A stretch of 64,000 nt of DNA from Dictyobacter aurantiacus (lineage in GTDB: Bacteria; Chloroflexota; Ktedonobacteria; Ktedonobacterales; Ktedonobacteraceae). The number at the start of each line of letters is the position of its first letter. Position 1 is the stretch's first letter. Position numbers and translations under genes: made by a program. The DNA lies in assembly GCF_003967515.1 (NCBI RefSeq), contig NZ_BIFQ01000002.1, forward strand, positions 2,684,324-2,748,323, given 5' to 3'. Below the pieces are notes generated by a model that did no database searches, was not told the origin of the DNA, and worked only from the letters and a program-made list of their open reading frames with translations. Below, piece by piece: positions 8,925 through 18,944 of the stretch.

Positions 8925-9158
8925 TGGTTTCCGTTGGCCGCTGGCCAACTGACACAACCAGGAAGCTCATTGGATCTGGTTGCAAAAAAATATCATGTCA
9001 CAGCCAGTCAGATTGCGCTTGCCTGGCTCCTACAACGTTCTAGTACCATGCTTCCCATTGCTGGCACAACGTCCGTCAAACATCTGGAAGAGAATGTACT
9101 GGGAGCGACGATTAAATTGACACAAGAAGAGTTTGACGCGCTTGGTAAGCTCAAATAA
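8925..9158 (+). pseudogene. Aldo/keto reductase, C-terminal fragment
   Basis: About 77 residues match the end of aldo/keto reductases: LDLVAKKYHVTASQIALAWL, MLPIAGTTSVKHLEENV and LTQEEFDALGKL. This includes the NADP-binding segment (PIAGTT) but lacks the barrel and the catalytic Asp/Tyr/Lys/His. There is no good start codon. It is a 5'-truncated pseudogene fused behind the PHO-like promoter. Confidence 0.7.
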
Positions 9159-9192
9159 ATCTCATTGTAAAAAAGAAGAAAGAGAAGTAAAA

Positions 9193-9582
9193 ATGAGTAA
9201 CACAACTGCTGCATGGGATATCATGGATCGACTGGCAAAAGTCTTCAGTGATGCAGTTAAGCAGAGAGATGTAAAGGCCCTTTCCAAAATGCACACCAGG
9301 AATGCTCGTCTTCTCCCTCCAGCAGAGGCGATTGTATGTGGACAAGACGCTATTCGAACCTATTATCAAGCTCTGGTCGATAACGGCGTCACAGGGATGC
9401 AATTCACTACCCTTGATGCTCAATTTATTGGAGAACATACGATACAAAATTTGTCTCAGATAGTAGTTACTATCCAATTGCCTGATGGACAGACGCAGGA
9501 ACTGCAGACAAAGGCAGTGGTCCTTTGGCAGCAGGAAGATGATGCGTATAAAATTGATATTGACATCTGGAATCAGTTCTAG
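9193..9582 (+). CDS. NTF2-like (DUF4440/SgcJ type) protein
   Basis: The start at ATG 9193 is chosen from the purine-rich GAAGAAAGAGAAG upstream. 129 residues. The pattern of an N-terminal helix (VFSDAVKQRDVKALSKMHT), ARLLPPAEAIVCGQDAIRTYY and a final KAVVLWQQEDDAYKIDIDIWN fits the cone-shaped NTF2-like fold of the DUF4440 group. These act as small-molecule-binding or isomerase-like proteins; the ligand here is unknown. It stands alone and ends before a bidirectional terminator. Confidence 0.75.
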   Translation: MSNTTAAWDIMDRLAKVFSDAVKQRDVKALSKMHTRNARLLPPAEAIVCGQDAIRTYYQALVDNGVTGMQFTTLDAQFIGEHTIQNLSQIVVTIQLPDGQTQELQTKAVVLWQQEDDAYKIDIDIWNQF

Positions 9583-9659
9583 GAGATTGACCTGCTTCAA
9601 CTGATTGAAAACGCTTGATCTTGATCTTGATCTGAGCATTGGCTGCGGATGAAGCGCTT

Positions 9660-9703
9660 AGCGATGGCTGAATGGTACTGATTGTACTCCTGCAGCCATC
9701 GCT
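9660..9703. terminator. Terminator between convergent genes
   Basis: AGCGATGGCTG and CAGCCATCGCT form an 11-bp stem (9660-9670 / 9693-9703) followed by TTT. It lies between the plus-strand NTF2-like gene and the end of the minus-strand STAND gene at 9741. Confidence 0.6.
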
Positions 9704-9740
9704 TTCATGTTCTCGTTCGTCTTCATTGGGCAGAGCCATT

Positions 9741-12700
9741 TCAGCGCAGTGCTTTATCTCGACGTTCTTCTCCGCACAGTATGTATTTATCGTTGGCTGG
9801 TTCTTCAAAAGCGCCCAGGGTATAGAGAGACGCTTTTTGTGCTTCAGAGAGGCCGTGCGTTCCTGTAATATTGAGGCGCTCGTAGGGACGATCGCGTCTT
9901 AGCGTCTGGAGCCGCGCTCCGCTGTACAGGTCCCAGATGATCAATGCTCCATCGTCGCCGCAACTGGCGAGTGCGCTACCATCCGGACTCACCTTGAGTG
10001 TCTCCACCATAGCATGATGCCCCTCTTGCACGCGGATACATTGCCCACTCCTGGTCTCCCACCAGCGCAGCTTGCCATCGCTGCCCGCGCTGATCAACAG
10101 CGTGCCATCAGGGCTCCATGCGATTGCATATACCAATCCTGGATGGCTGATCAGGGTGTGCAAAAGCTCTCCGTTCTCAGTTCCATAGATGAGGATTTCT
10201 CCCCCCTCGCCGCCAGCACCACCACCAGCTAGCCATGTTCCATCGGGACTCCACGCTACACAGAAGATGGCCCCACCATGTCTCAAAAGTAAGCGTTGTG
10301 CACCATCAGCCGCCGCTCGTATCGAGATAGAGCCGTCATCGCTCCCGCTTGCTACCCACATGCCATCGGGACTCCATGCCACTTCTCGAATGAGGTGTGC
10401 TGACTCTTGCGCTACCCAGCGACGAGTGAGCGTGGGTATATCCCATACCTGTACACCATGTAAGTAGGTTCCACATGCCAGAGAACGTTCATCAGGACTC
10501 CACATGACTTTCTGGAAGATAACATCTGCCCCATCAGGCGGGCATAGCAGGTACTGTGGAACGTCACTATCCATGTTCCATAGCACTATATGGTTATCTT
10601 GCCCGGCACTGACCAGTAATTGTCCATTGGGGCTTATCGCAGTCCCAAGGACAGCCCAACGGTGTCCGTGTCGAATGCCAGAAGGAGCTCCACTGGCGCG
10701 ATCCCAGATGGTTACCAGCGTATTTGGCCCGGCAGTGAACAGTTGCTTGCCGTCTGGACTCCAGTCGACGTCGTACAACGCGACCACATGACCTCCTATA
10801 ATGTGTAGCGAATGTCCCTCTTCTACATTCCAGGCGCGTACGGTGCCATCATTCGAGCCGCTGAGCAGGGTGCGGCTGTCAGGTGTGAAGGCTAGTCCGA
10901 AGATAGTGGCAGTATGCCCATGTAGAACGGCTTGCGCCCTTTGCTGCTCGGTGTCCCATAACCAGATCGTCTTGTCAAAACCCGTACTGGCTATCGTTCG
11001 TCCGTCGGGACTCCATGCCAGGCGGACCACGCGGTCTGTATGTTCCGAAAACGTCTGGATACATTCCAGATGCTTCATGTCCCACAATTTGACAGTGCCG
11101 TCAAAGCTTGCACTCGCGAGGTAGCTGCCGTTGGGCGCGAAGGCTATTCCCGTCACCCAGTGAGCATGCCCCGAAAGCCGATGAACATGCTTTTCTGGCT
11201 CTGACGCGCCAGGTTGCCACAGCCAGATGTTGCCATCGACACAACCTGCCGCAAGTTGTGTTCCATCAGGGCTCCAGTCTAACCAGCACACAGGCCCTCC
11301 CAGACTCGTCATCTGCTGGATGATTGTACCGCTCTGGACATCCCACAATTGGATGAGAGCGTCGCCTCCGCCACTGGTAAGCAGACGTCCATCAGGGGTA
11401 AAGGTGACATGATTGACGTTTCCGTGTTGAACACCAGTCCAGAGCAGTTTCCCGCTCTCTACGTCCCAGAGCTTAATCGTGTCATCCCAGGCTCCACTAA
11501 CAAGCAGGCGACCATCTGGACTGAAGATAATAGCGGCAACGACGTTTGTATGGGCCTGCCAGACGCGGTGCAGAACGCGGCCTTCATCTCGCCAGAGGCG
11601 AACTTCTCCTTGCTGACTGGCGGCCGCCCAATACTGTCCAGTAGGGCTGATGGCAACCGCGTTGATGACATCAAGGTGTTCGGCAAAGGTGCTTTCCTGG
11701 AGCAGTGCTCCGCGAAGGCAGGTATCCTGCATCTCGACATCTTGTAGATAGGCTCCGCGAATGGCAAGTCTGGAGAGGTTCAGACCGCGCAGGTGCCCAC
11801 GCAAGTCTTTGAGCAGATTGATAATGTTGACCGGACCATAACCCTGTTTCGCAGCCTCCTCAGTCCGAAACTGCTCTAGTAGACGCAGCAAGTGTGCTTC
11901 GATTTGAGCATTGGTCACCAGTTCAACGCGTAGCCGCTCAATGAGAGGTCGCACCAACAGACGGTTCTGGGTCTCTCGTACATAATCTTGTGCGTGTGCT
12001 CGTGAAAGTGCCACGCGACAGAGTTGTTGCGGCGTCCCCTGTATAATCTCTTCGGTTAAGGTTTCGCATAGCTCATCGGTAAGATATTCCATTACCACTG
12101 ATTGCAAGTTGAAGGTTGCCTGTTGTCCCTTTTCTAGCAGCGAGCGCCGTCCCAGTGCTTCCAGCGCTTCTAGCAGTGAGGCGCGTGGCATGCGGGGGTG
12201 CAGAACCTGTGCCAGTGTATCCAGTGATGTCCACTCACGCAGCACGGCCAGCCAGGTGAGCAGCAGATGCTCCAGTGTGGATAGGCGTCCCACTTGCTGG
12301 CGCAAAACTGCTCGCACGCCATTGAAGACCATCTCCCCTTCTTCAAGGAAGCGATCGATATCGCCAGCAAAGAGGTCGGAGATTCCCTGTGCCACGATTT
12401 TGAGCGTCAGAGGATTACCACCATAGCTCGTTACCAGGTACTGCCATGCCGCAGATGTGCCACTGAGCTCTTTATCGGCGAGCAGTTCATGCGCTGCTTG
12501 TTCGTTCAGACCCTGCAAGCGCAGAGAGCGTACATACCAGCGTGTTCCTTCCTGCGGTTCGATCTCCCGGGGTTTCTCCCTGGAGGTCAGCAGAACACAG
12601 CTCTGATGATCTGACTCGGCCAGGCGTTCGATGAGTCGACCATAGCCTTCGTATCCTGACAGATAACCGCTCTCGAGATGACCGCTTACCAACAGGGTCT

Positions 12701-13508
12701 CCAGGTTATCGATAACCAACAGGCAACGTCGAGCTTGTAAGCGTACGATGAGCTGATTGATATGTTGTTCCAGCGACGAGGAGAATGAGGTAGGTGGTGT
12801 CTCGGAAAAGAAAGAGATGCAGTCGGCGAGCAATGCTTCACAGGAAGGGGCATCACGCACTGAGCACCAGAGGACGGCCTCAAACTGAGAGGCCAGGCGC
12901 TGACCTACCAGGGAGGCCAGAGTGCTCTTGCCGATGCCACCCATGCCCAGGATAGCGATCAGGCGGCAGCGTTCCTGTACTATCCATTGAGTCAATTCCG
13001 ACACTTCCATCTCGCGACCTGCGACGTGGCTTACGTCGAGGGCTCCTACCCAATCAATGCGTGAAGAGGTGGCAGGCTTCGCGAAATCCAGAGCCACGGG
13101 CTGTTCAGACGGTAGATTGAGCTGAGTAGTGAGGGCAGACAAATCTTGTACGATAGTCGCATCACTCCGCAGTGTGATCGTTCGCGGTGAGACTGGCGGT
13201 TTTGTTAGTATGCTGGCAAGCCAGATCTCATCCAGCAATACCCGCTGGTGCGCCACTTTCCACAGGGTACGGATCTCCTCTTCCTCATGTTCAGGTTCAA
13301 AAACGTGTTGTTGCAGACACAATTCTATAAAGTGTTGCAAGTGAGGTGTCTTGGGATATGTACTGCCTGCCTCCCATTCGCCAATTGCGCGCCGTGAGAT
13401 TCCTAGCAGGTCAGCCAGTGCAGCTTGCGTCAGACCAATGCTACTGCGCAATTTGAACATAGTTTGACCAAAAGTAAAATCGTGCTCACGATAGGAGTAG
13501 CGCGTCAT
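9741..13508 (-). CDS. XRE-HTH / NB-ARC / WD40 repeat STAND protein
   Basis: A 1,255-residue protein. An XRE helix-turn-helix covers residues 12-65 (SIGLTQAALADLLGISRRAI). An NB-ARC-type NTPase follows with Walker A GMGGIGKST at 188-196 and Walker B CLLVIDNLETLL near 260. A pentapeptide-like stretch (LSRLAIRGAYLQDVEMQD, around 600) leads into about 14 WD40 repeats to residue ~1,210. The C-terminal motif LNITG...AQKASL...GAFEE is shared with its paralogue at 14121. The architecture is that of NLR-like signal ATPases: the propeller senses and the HTH may be output. It is divergent from the paralogue. The function (regulation or defence) is not shown by the sequence. Confidence 0.88.
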   Translation of the reverse strand: MTRYSYREHDFTFGQTMFKLRSSIGLTQAALADLLGISRRAIGEWEAGSTYPKTPHLQHFIELCLQQHVFEPEHEEEEIRTLWKVAHQRVLLDEIWLASILTKPPVSPRTITLRSDATIVQDLSALTTQLNLPSEQPVALDFAKPATSSRIDWVGALDVSHVAGREMEVSELTQWIVQERCRLIAILGMGGIGKSTLASLVGQRLASQFEAVLWCSVRDAPSCEALLADCISFFSETPPTSFSSSLEQHINQLIVRLQARRCLLVIDNLETLLVSGHLESGYLSGYEGYGRLIERLAESDHQSCVLLTSREKPREIEPQEGTRWYVRSLRLQGLNEQAAHELLADKELSGTSAAWQYLVTSYGGNPLTLKIVAQGISDLFAGDIDRFLEEGEMVFNGVRAVLRQQVGRLSTLEHLLLTWLAVLREWTSLDTLAQVLHPRMPRASLLEALEALGRRSLLEKGQQATFNLQSVVMEYLTDELCETLTEEIIQGTPQQLCRVALSRAHAQDYVRETQNRLLVRPLIERLRVELVTNAQIEAHLLRLLEQFRTEEAAKQGYGPVNIINLLKDLRGHLRGLNLSRLAIRGAYLQDVEMQDTCLRGALLQESTFAEHLDVINAVAISPTGQYWAAASQQGEVRLWRDEGRVLHRVWQAHTNVVAAIIFSPDGRLLVSGAWDDTIKLWDVESGKLLWTGVQHGNVNHVTFTPDGRLLTSGGGDALIQLWDVQSGTIIQQMTSLGGPVCWLDWSPDGTQLAAGCVDGNIWLWQPGASEPEKHVHRLSGHAHWVTGIAFAPNGSYLASASFDGTVKLWDMKHLECIQTFSEHTDRVVRLAWSPDGRTIASTGFDKTIWLWDTEQQRAQAVLHGHTATIFGLAFTPDSRTLLSGSNDGTVRAWNVEEGHSLHIIGGHVVALYDVDWSPDGKQLFTAGPNTLVTIWDRASGAPSGIRHGHRWAVLGTAISPNGQLLVSAGQDNHIVLWNMDSDVPQYLLCPPDGADVIFQKVMWSPDERSLACGTYLHGVQVWDIPTLTRRWVAQESAHLIREVAWSPDGMWVASGSDDGSISIRAAADGAQRLLLRHGGAIFCVAWSPDGTWLAGGGAGGEGGEILIYGTENGELLHTLISHPGLVYAIAWSPDGTLLISAGSDGKLRWWETRSGQCIRVQEGHHAMVETLKVSPDGSALASCGDDGALIIWDLYSGARLQTLRRDRPYERLNITGTHGLSEAQKASLYTLGAFEEPANDKYILCGEERRDKALR

Positions 13509-14120
13509 AGGTGTGCTCCTTGCCTTCTACGTGGCCCGGCTGCACCCAATCAGTCATAGGTCAGAGAAGCAGAGGAAGCTATCGTCAATAGATGATAATA
13601 GCTTCCTCTAGCATTCTCACACTACCTATAGGTGTGGAGGCGCTCGAGGGGGGTCCACGTTGCTTGCGGAGGGTGTGGCGAATGGCGAAAGACTCCATGC
13701 CCTCCAATGCGTTTATCGCAGTGTTGCCAAACGATAAAATTGTGCCTGATACAATCTCATCTTTTTGCACCACTACCCTTTTTAGAATGTGCAGTTTCTG
13801 CCTGGCAGAAAAACAATGTGTTTCATATCGTAGACAAGCAAAAATAAAAGGAAAAAATCTACAGCCGCATCGAGAAATTTGCTTTGTTAGCTGCTTGCAT
13901 ATAGTTTTGTGCTATGATAAGGATAAATTTTTGAGGGGAGTAGCCTTCAAGCATGTGAGAGGCGAGAGGCACTCCCTTGTCGTACTGGACTCGCATGGAG
14001 CACATTCGACATTTATGAGTATATCGAAAGAGACCAGGGAAGTCAGTCTCCGAGATGTCCCATTTTATGTCTCATTTTCATGTCCATATCCTCCTGCTGT
14101 CCGGTGAAAGGAATCGGTTT
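13509..14120. other. Divergent promoter region between the two STAND genes
   Basis: This 612-bp interval has no supported gene; a 171-codon frame across it looks non-coding. It holds a 12-bp perfect hairpin (arms 13571-13582 and 13598-13609, AGAGGAAGCTAT/ATAGCTTCCTCT) upstream of the minus-strand gene. A ribosome-binding site GGTGAAAGG at 14103-14111 serves the plus-strand gene. Confidence 0.5.
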
Positions 14121-17100
14121 ATGAGGCGCTCCTTGCATGGAGAGCCAGATTACGTCTTTGGACAGAGGATGTTGACCCTGCGCATCGCTATTGGGTTGAC
14201 GCAGGAGAGTCTGGCCGAGTTGTTAAGTATTTCTCGTAAAACCATTGGTCGTTGGGAGGCTGGTGAAGCCTACCCCAAACCCTCCCACCTGCAGGCCCTG
14301 CTGGCTCTGGCTTTGAAGCATCGCGTGTTTGCCGTTGGCCAGGAGGAAGAAGAGATCCGAGTTCTCTGGCGAGCTGCCCATCAGAGGGTTTTGCTTGATG
14401 AATCCTGGCTGCGGCAACAGCTCATTCAAGAATCTGCATATTTGACTGATGTTGAACAGAGTAGTGCTCCTGACGTTACCTTTGAGCCTCAACTGGATTG
14501 GGGAGAGGCGCTCGATGTGCCCAGCTTTTATGGGCGAGAAGAAGAACTGGACTTGCTTAGCCGGTGGATAGTTGAGGATCGCTGCCGGGTGATCAGTGTG
14601 TTGGGTATGGGGGGGATAGGCAAGTCGGCCCTCTCTATCATGGTAATGCATCAGGTTGCCAGGCAATTCGAGGTAGTGATTTGGCGCTCTCTCCGTGATA
14701 GTCCTTCCTGTGCCGCCCTGATAAAGGGCTACTTACAGGTGCTTGATCCGCAAGCTCCAGCAATCGCTGAAGCAGATCTGCCAGATCTGCTTCAGCGATT
14801 GCTGGAGCAACTACGCACTCGACGGGTGCTGCTCGTATTAGATAATTTGGAGACCCTTTTAGAGCAGGGGACCACGCCAGGTCGCCTGCGGACAGAGGCA
14901 CAAGACTATGGTCCATTCCTGCGCTACCTGGTGGAAACCAGTCACCAGAGCTGTCTGCTGCTCACCAGTCGAGAGAAGCTTGCGGATTTCGTGCCATGGG
15001 AAGGCAAGCGTTCCCCTGTTCGGATTTTGCGTCTGTCCGGGCTGGACAAGTCGGCGGGGGCTCAACTGTTGGAGGAGAAAGAAGTTGTCGGATCTTCACA
15101 GGATCTGGCGCGCCTGATTGAGGTCTACCAGGGCAATCCACTGGCTTTAAAGACCGTGGGAAGAACCATTGTAGATCTCTTCGGCGGCCAGATCCTCCCA
15201 TTTCTGGAGCAGGGCAATGTCGTCTTCGGGGGCGTGCGAGAACTGTTGGACGAGCAATATAGTCGCCTTTCGCGGCTTGAGCAGATTGTGTTCTGCTGGC
15301 TGGCCATCCTGCGCGAACCAGTGCGTTTGCCGGACCTGTTAGCTGTGCTCTCTCCTGCGCGGGTCGCGGCCCAGGTGCTTGAAGCTCTTGATGGGCTAAG
15401 CCGTCGAAGTATCGTTGAGAGGGGACAGCAATCGGGCAGTTTTACACTACAGTCAGTGGTCCTCGAATATGCGACAGACCGGCTCATCGAATGGGCTACC
15501 AGCGAGATTGAGCAGGGTAGGCTTGCTTGTCTTCTCGAATATGGATTGTGCCGGGCTCAGGCCAAGGAATATGTGCGAGCTATTCAAGAGCGCCTGTTTG
15601 TTGTGCCCCTGCTCTCTCGACTGCAAAGTACATACTTGAGACAAGCTGACCTGGAGGAGCGCTTGTACTCTTTGCTCGACGACTTGCGCAAGTGGGATCA
15701 GCAGGCCCAGGGATATGGACCCGCTAATCTCGTCGTACTGCTGCGTGTGCTGCGAGGAGATCTACGCGGCCTGGATCTATCTGATCTTTTCCTGCGTGGC
15801 GTCTTTTTGCAGGGAATTGATATGCGGGGGAGTACATTGGCCCACTCCACTCTGCTGGACAGTGTTTTCACCCAACGCCTTGATAATATTTTGACGGTTG
15901 TTGTTAGCAGCGATGGAGTGTATTGGGCCACAGCTAATGATCATGGGGAAATATGCGTGTGGGATGGGCGCGAATGGTTTCTGCGTCAAAGTTGGCATGC
16001 TCATACTGATATCGTCTGGCATCTTTCGTTTAGTCCAGATGGACGCACGCTAGTCAGTGGTGGTGTGAAAGGCTTCATCAGACTCTGGGATGTTACCAGG
16101 GGCACATTGCTTTGGGAAAATTGGCAACCGATAAGCCTTACCTGGCTTGCTTTTTCCCCTGATGGAGATCTGCTTGCCAGTAGTGGACATGATGCAGTTA
16201 TCCGGCTTTGGGAGCCCAGACGGGGTACACTTCTCAGGACATTGTCACATAGTCATTCCATCATCACAGTTGCCTGGAGTCCTAACAAGAAGTGGCTCAC
16301 CTGTGGTTGCTCCGACGGAAGCATCGGGATCTGGGAGCTCGAGGGACCAGAGCCTGATAGCTGTATTCGCGTCATGATGGGCCACACACACTGGGTGACC
16401 GGGTTGGCTTTCTCCCCCAATGGGGAACAACTAGCCAGCGCGAGCTATGATGGAACGATCAAGCTGTGGGACTTGACCACTGGCAATTGCCTGCAGACCT
16501 TTGCGGAACACCCAGTCGGGGTGACGCGAGTGAGTTGGAGCGCTGATGGAAACACATTAGCCAGTTGTAGTTCCGATCATACTATCCGGTTCTGGAATCT
16601 CAAGGAGGGGAGATCCCGGATGGTGTTGCAGGGCCATACCGATAATGTGAATAACCTGGCCTTTACCCCGGATAGCCGTATTCTGCTCAGCGGCAGTTCT
16701 GATGGTACCTTACGGGTTTGGGAGGTAGAACGTGGAGCGTGCCTGCGCATCCTTGGAGGTTACCTGAGCTCCCTCCTGGATATTGACTGGCGGCCTGACA
16801 GCGCGGAACTGGCGAGTTGTGGGGCAGATAGTCAACTGAAACTTTGGGATGTAGCCAGTGGAACGGTGCTTAAGACCTTCCGTGGACATCAGGATTGGGA
16901 GCAAGTGGCCTGGAGACCCGATGGACAGATCCTGTCCTCTGTAGGCCGGGATAACATCGGTCTGTGGGACCTGAAGACTGATGATCTTGTGCAGATGCTA
17001 CAGGGTCCCAACGCTCATAACACTCTTTTCCAGAGTATTGCATGGAGTCCTGATGGGCATTTGCTGGCGTGTGGGAGTTATCTGCAGGGCGTACAGGTGT

Positions 17101-17765
17101 GGGAGATGCCAGCGCGCCGCTTGCGCTGGGTGGGAGAGACGTTGCCAATGCGCATTGGTCGCGTGGTTTGGAGTCCCGATGGAACACGGCTGGCTGCCTG
17201 CGGAAATAATGGCTATGTGTATATTTGGGACGCCAAGGAAGGTACTCTGCTCCACAAGATCGCAGGACATCAAGGCGTCATTATTGACATCGCATGGAGT
17301 CCTGATGGCATGATGTTAGCCTCGGTCGGGAGTGGCAGAGGTGCCGGAGAGATTTTTATCTGGCACGCGCAGAGTGGGCAATGTATACGATCATGGTTGG
17401 AGCATTCGGGAATAATCTCTGCTGTTGTCTGGAGTCCGAGTGGGCAGCAGTTGATCAGTGGAGGCAGTGACGGCAAATTGCGCTGGTGGCAGGTTGAGGA
17501 CGGACAGTGTGTGCGAGTACGAGAGGGACATCTGGAAAGCTTACAATCACTCAAAGTGAGTCCGGATGGCAGGACTCTCGCCAGTTGCGGCGATGATGGT
17601 GCTATTATGCTCTGGAATGTGCAAAGCGGTGAGCTTTTGCAAACATTACGGCAGGATCGTCCTTACGAAGGGCTCAATATTACTGGCATTCAGGGCCTTT
17701 CCGCTGCGCAAAAGGCATCGCTGCGTATGGTAGGTGCGTTTGAGGAAATGCCTCTTCTTGAATAA
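14121..17765 (+). CDS. XRE-HTH / NB-ARC / WD40 repeat STAND protein (paralogue)
   Basis: The start at ATG 14121 is preferred (GGTGAAAGG 9 bp upstream; it aligns with the start of the 9741 paralogue). 1,214 residues. XRE HTH (LTQESLAELLSISRKTIGRW), NB-ARC ATPase with Walker A GMGGIGKSA and Walker B VLLVLDNLETLL, LRGDLRGLDLSDLFLRGVFL pentapeptide-like link, then about 14 WD40 repeats. The Walker A Ser/Thr is Ser followed by Ala (GKSA), where the paralogue has GKST. It ends with the shared LNITG...GAFEE tail. Domain order and linkers match the divergent neighbour, so the pair arose by duplication. Confidence 0.88.
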   Translation: MRRSLHGEPDYVFGQRMLTLRIAIGLTQESLAELLSISRKTIGRWEAGEAYPKPSHLQALLALALKHRVFAVGQEEEEIRVLWRAAHQRVLLDESWLRQQLIQESAYLTDVEQSSAPDVTFEPQLDWGEALDVPSFYGREEELDLLSRWIVEDRCRVISVLGMGGIGKSALSIMVMHQVARQFEVVIWRSLRDSPSCAALIKGYLQVLDPQAPAIAEADLPDLLQRLLEQLRTRRVLLVLDNLETLLEQGTTPGRLRTEAQDYGPFLRYLVETSHQSCLLLTSREKLADFVPWEGKRSPVRILRLSGLDKSAGAQLLEEKEVVGSSQDLARLIEVYQGNPLALKTVGRTIVDLFGGQILPFLEQGNVVFGGVRELLDEQYSRLSRLEQIVFCWLAILREPVRLPDLLAVLSPARVAAQVLEALDGLSRRSIVERGQQSGSFTLQSVVLEYATDRLIEWATSEIEQGRLACLLEYGLCRAQAKEYVRAIQERLFVVPLLSRLQSTYLRQADLEERLYSLLDDLRKWDQQAQGYGPANLVVLLRVLRGDLRGLDLSDLFLRGVFLQGIDMRGSTLAHSTLLDSVFTQRLDNILTVVVSSDGVYWATANDHGEICVWDGREWFLRQSWHAHTDIVWHLSFSPDGRTLVSGGVKGFIRLWDVTRGTLLWENWQPISLTWLAFSPDGDLLASSGHDAVIRLWEPRRGTLLRTLSHSHSIITVAWSPNKKWLTCGCSDGSIGIWELEGPEPDSCIRVMMGHTHWVTGLAFSPNGEQLASASYDGTIKLWDLTTGNCLQTFAEHPVGVTRVSWSADGNTLASCSSDHTIRFWNLKEGRSRMVLQGHTDNVNNLAFTPDSRILLSGSSDGTLRVWEVERGACLRILGGYLSSLLDIDWRPDSAELASCGADSQLKLWDVASGTVLKTFRGHQDWEQVAWRPDGQILSSVGRDNIGLWDLKTDDLVQMLQGPNAHNTLFQSIAWSPDGHLLACGSYLQGVQVWEMPARRLRWVGETLPMRIGRVVWSPDGTRLAACGNNGYVYIWDAKEGTLLHKIAGHQGVIIDIAWSPDGMMLASVGSGRGAGEIFIWHAQSGQCIRSWLEHSGIISAVVWSPSGQQLISGGSDGKLRWWQVEDGQCVRVREGHLESLQSLKVSPDGRTLASCGDDGAIMLWNVQSGELLQTLRQDRPYEGLNITGIQGLSAAQKASLRMVGAFEEMPLLE

Positions 17766-17810
17766 ACAGGAGGCACCTGGTTTATCTCGTCCAAACTTCT
17801 GCGCTCAGAG

Positions 17811-17856
17811 CATAGTAGACCCAGGCCTTCAAGTCCGAAGGCCTGGGTCTACTATG
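17811..17856. terminator. 20-bp perfect bidirectional terminator hairpin
   Basis: Arms 17811-17830 and 17837-17856 are perfectly complementary (20 bp, loop AAGTCC). The hairpin lies between the convergent STAND gene and the small minus-strand gene at 17882. Confidence 0.75.
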
Positions 17857-17881
17857 CCTGCAGCTTTACCATTCAATCGCT

Positions 17882-18178
17882 TTACTCATTGAGATAACGT
17901 CTGGCAAAAAAGTTGGCGTAGTATGTTTCCCACTGTGCGCCCGGGGCTTCGCTCTTTTGTTGCCTGTCAACCAGTACCAGTAAGTAGATCAGATCGCTTT
18001 TTAATAGTTTTGCATTGAGTAAAGCTTCAAAGCCATTTTCCAAAAGGTAGCCTGCGTACCAGATCGGCCATTCAGGATCATCCCCATTGGTTTCTATATG
18101 GGTTGTGTGATGAGCTATCCCCGCTTGATGGAGCAGAGCTGTAATGGTTTCTGGGCGTTGTTTTTGTTCCTGAGTCAT
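17882..18178 (-). CDS. Small conserved-looking protein of unknown function
   Basis: 98 residues from ATG 18178. An alternative ATG at 18199 would add seven residues, but it has no Shine-Dalgarno. The sequence is acidic and soluble (ALLHQAGIAHHTTHIE, EWPIWYAGYLLENGFEALLN). Codon use looks like a real gene and it has a clean terminator. I do not recognise the family. It is co-oriented with the VOC gene 121 bp upstream. Confidence 0.6.
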   Translation of the reverse strand: MTQEQKQRPETITALLHQAGIAHHTTHIETNGDDPEWPIWYAGYLLENGFEALLNAKLLKSDLIYLLVLVDRQQKSEAPGAQWETYYANFFARRYLNE

Positions 18179-18204
18179 AGCTGGTTGTCTCTTTCTCATG
18201 CAGG

Positions 18205-18231
18205 AGGAGGACGACTCGCCGTCGTCCTCCT
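18205..18231. promoter_or_regulatory. 11-bp hairpin between VOC gene and small gene
   Basis: AGGAGGACGAC / GTCGTCCTCCT with loop TCGCC. It lacks a T-run, so it may be a weak terminator or an RNA-processing or attenuating structure between the two minus-strand genes. Confidence 0.4.
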
Positions 18232-18298
18232 TGTCAAATTGTATCAGATAGATGCTTGATTGGTCAAAGAATATCAGGTGATGGAAGGGTATTGCCCA

Positions 18299-18721
18299 TT
18301 AGCGCCCTGGTGCACGTTGTTTAACTTCCTGGATCAACCAGCCGTTGCCGTCTGGATCGCTGAACGTCAAAAAACTGTTGTAGCTCGTGTGCTGAGGGTC
18401 GATGCCAGGTGTCTGTCCTTGCGGTCCGAAGTGATAGGGTTCGCTCACCTCCACTCCACGCTTGACAAGATCCGCTCGTGTGGCTTCAATATCGGTCGTA
18501 ATCAGGTATGTCCCCTGATATGTGCCAGGTGTTGCCGGAGTGATCCCAACGCCGAACTGGATAGAGCATTCCGATCCTGGTGGTGTTACTTGTACGATGC
18601 GAGAGTTGCCTCCGCGGCTCAGATCGGCGTCGACTCTGAAACCCAGAGTGTCCGCATAGAACTTTTTCGCACGATCCACATCTGCGACGGGAATGATGAT
18701 GGCTTCAAGCTTTAGATTCAT
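18299..18721 (-). CDS. VOC family protein (glyoxalase/bleomycin-resistance fold)
   Basis: The start at ATG 18721 is chosen for the strong GGAGGAGA 7 bp upstream; a longer frame to 18772 is unlikely. 140 residues, the usual length of a single-polypeptide VOC protein with two beta-alpha-beta-beta-beta modules: LEAIIIPVADVDRAKKFY, LGFRVDAD, then FLTFSDPDGNGWLIQEV. The ending DPDGNGWLIQEV is the typical metal-site strand. It may bind a metal and act as an isomerase, dioxygenase or antibiotic-binding protein. Confidence 0.85.
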   Translation of the reverse strand: MNLKLEAIIIPVADVDRAKKFYADTLGFRVDADLSRGGNSRIVQVTPPGSECSIQFGVGITPATPGTYQGTYLITTDIEATRADLVKRGVEVSEPYHFGPQGQTPGIDPQHTSYNSFLTFSDPDGNGWLIQEVKQRAPGR

Positions 18722-18944
18722 TTTTTGATCTCCTCCAATAACCTTCTGCTTCCAGAAGCGTCCCATTGTCATACAGAATTGATTTAGAGTGCATCCGACA
18801 AGACTCAGTATACTGATCGGAAGCGGGTGAGTCAGTATACAGTGGCTACCATCTCACTTCCCATATATCTGCCCTGAAGAAGCCAGCGGGAGATATGGTA
18901 CCCGGGACCAACCACAAGCAACGAGATCAGATCGTGTATGCTAT

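Noticed and set aside
8090..13700. Similarity between 8090-8170 and 13632-13700 (shared GCGCTCGAGG and GGCGAAAGACTCCA)
   Set aside because: Only short shared words in otherwise diverged DNA; I could not define a repeat unit.
13592..14107. 171-codon plus-strand frame between the two STAND genes
   Set aside because: Cys-rich, no start signal, covers the promoter region and a hairpin, no recognisable domain.
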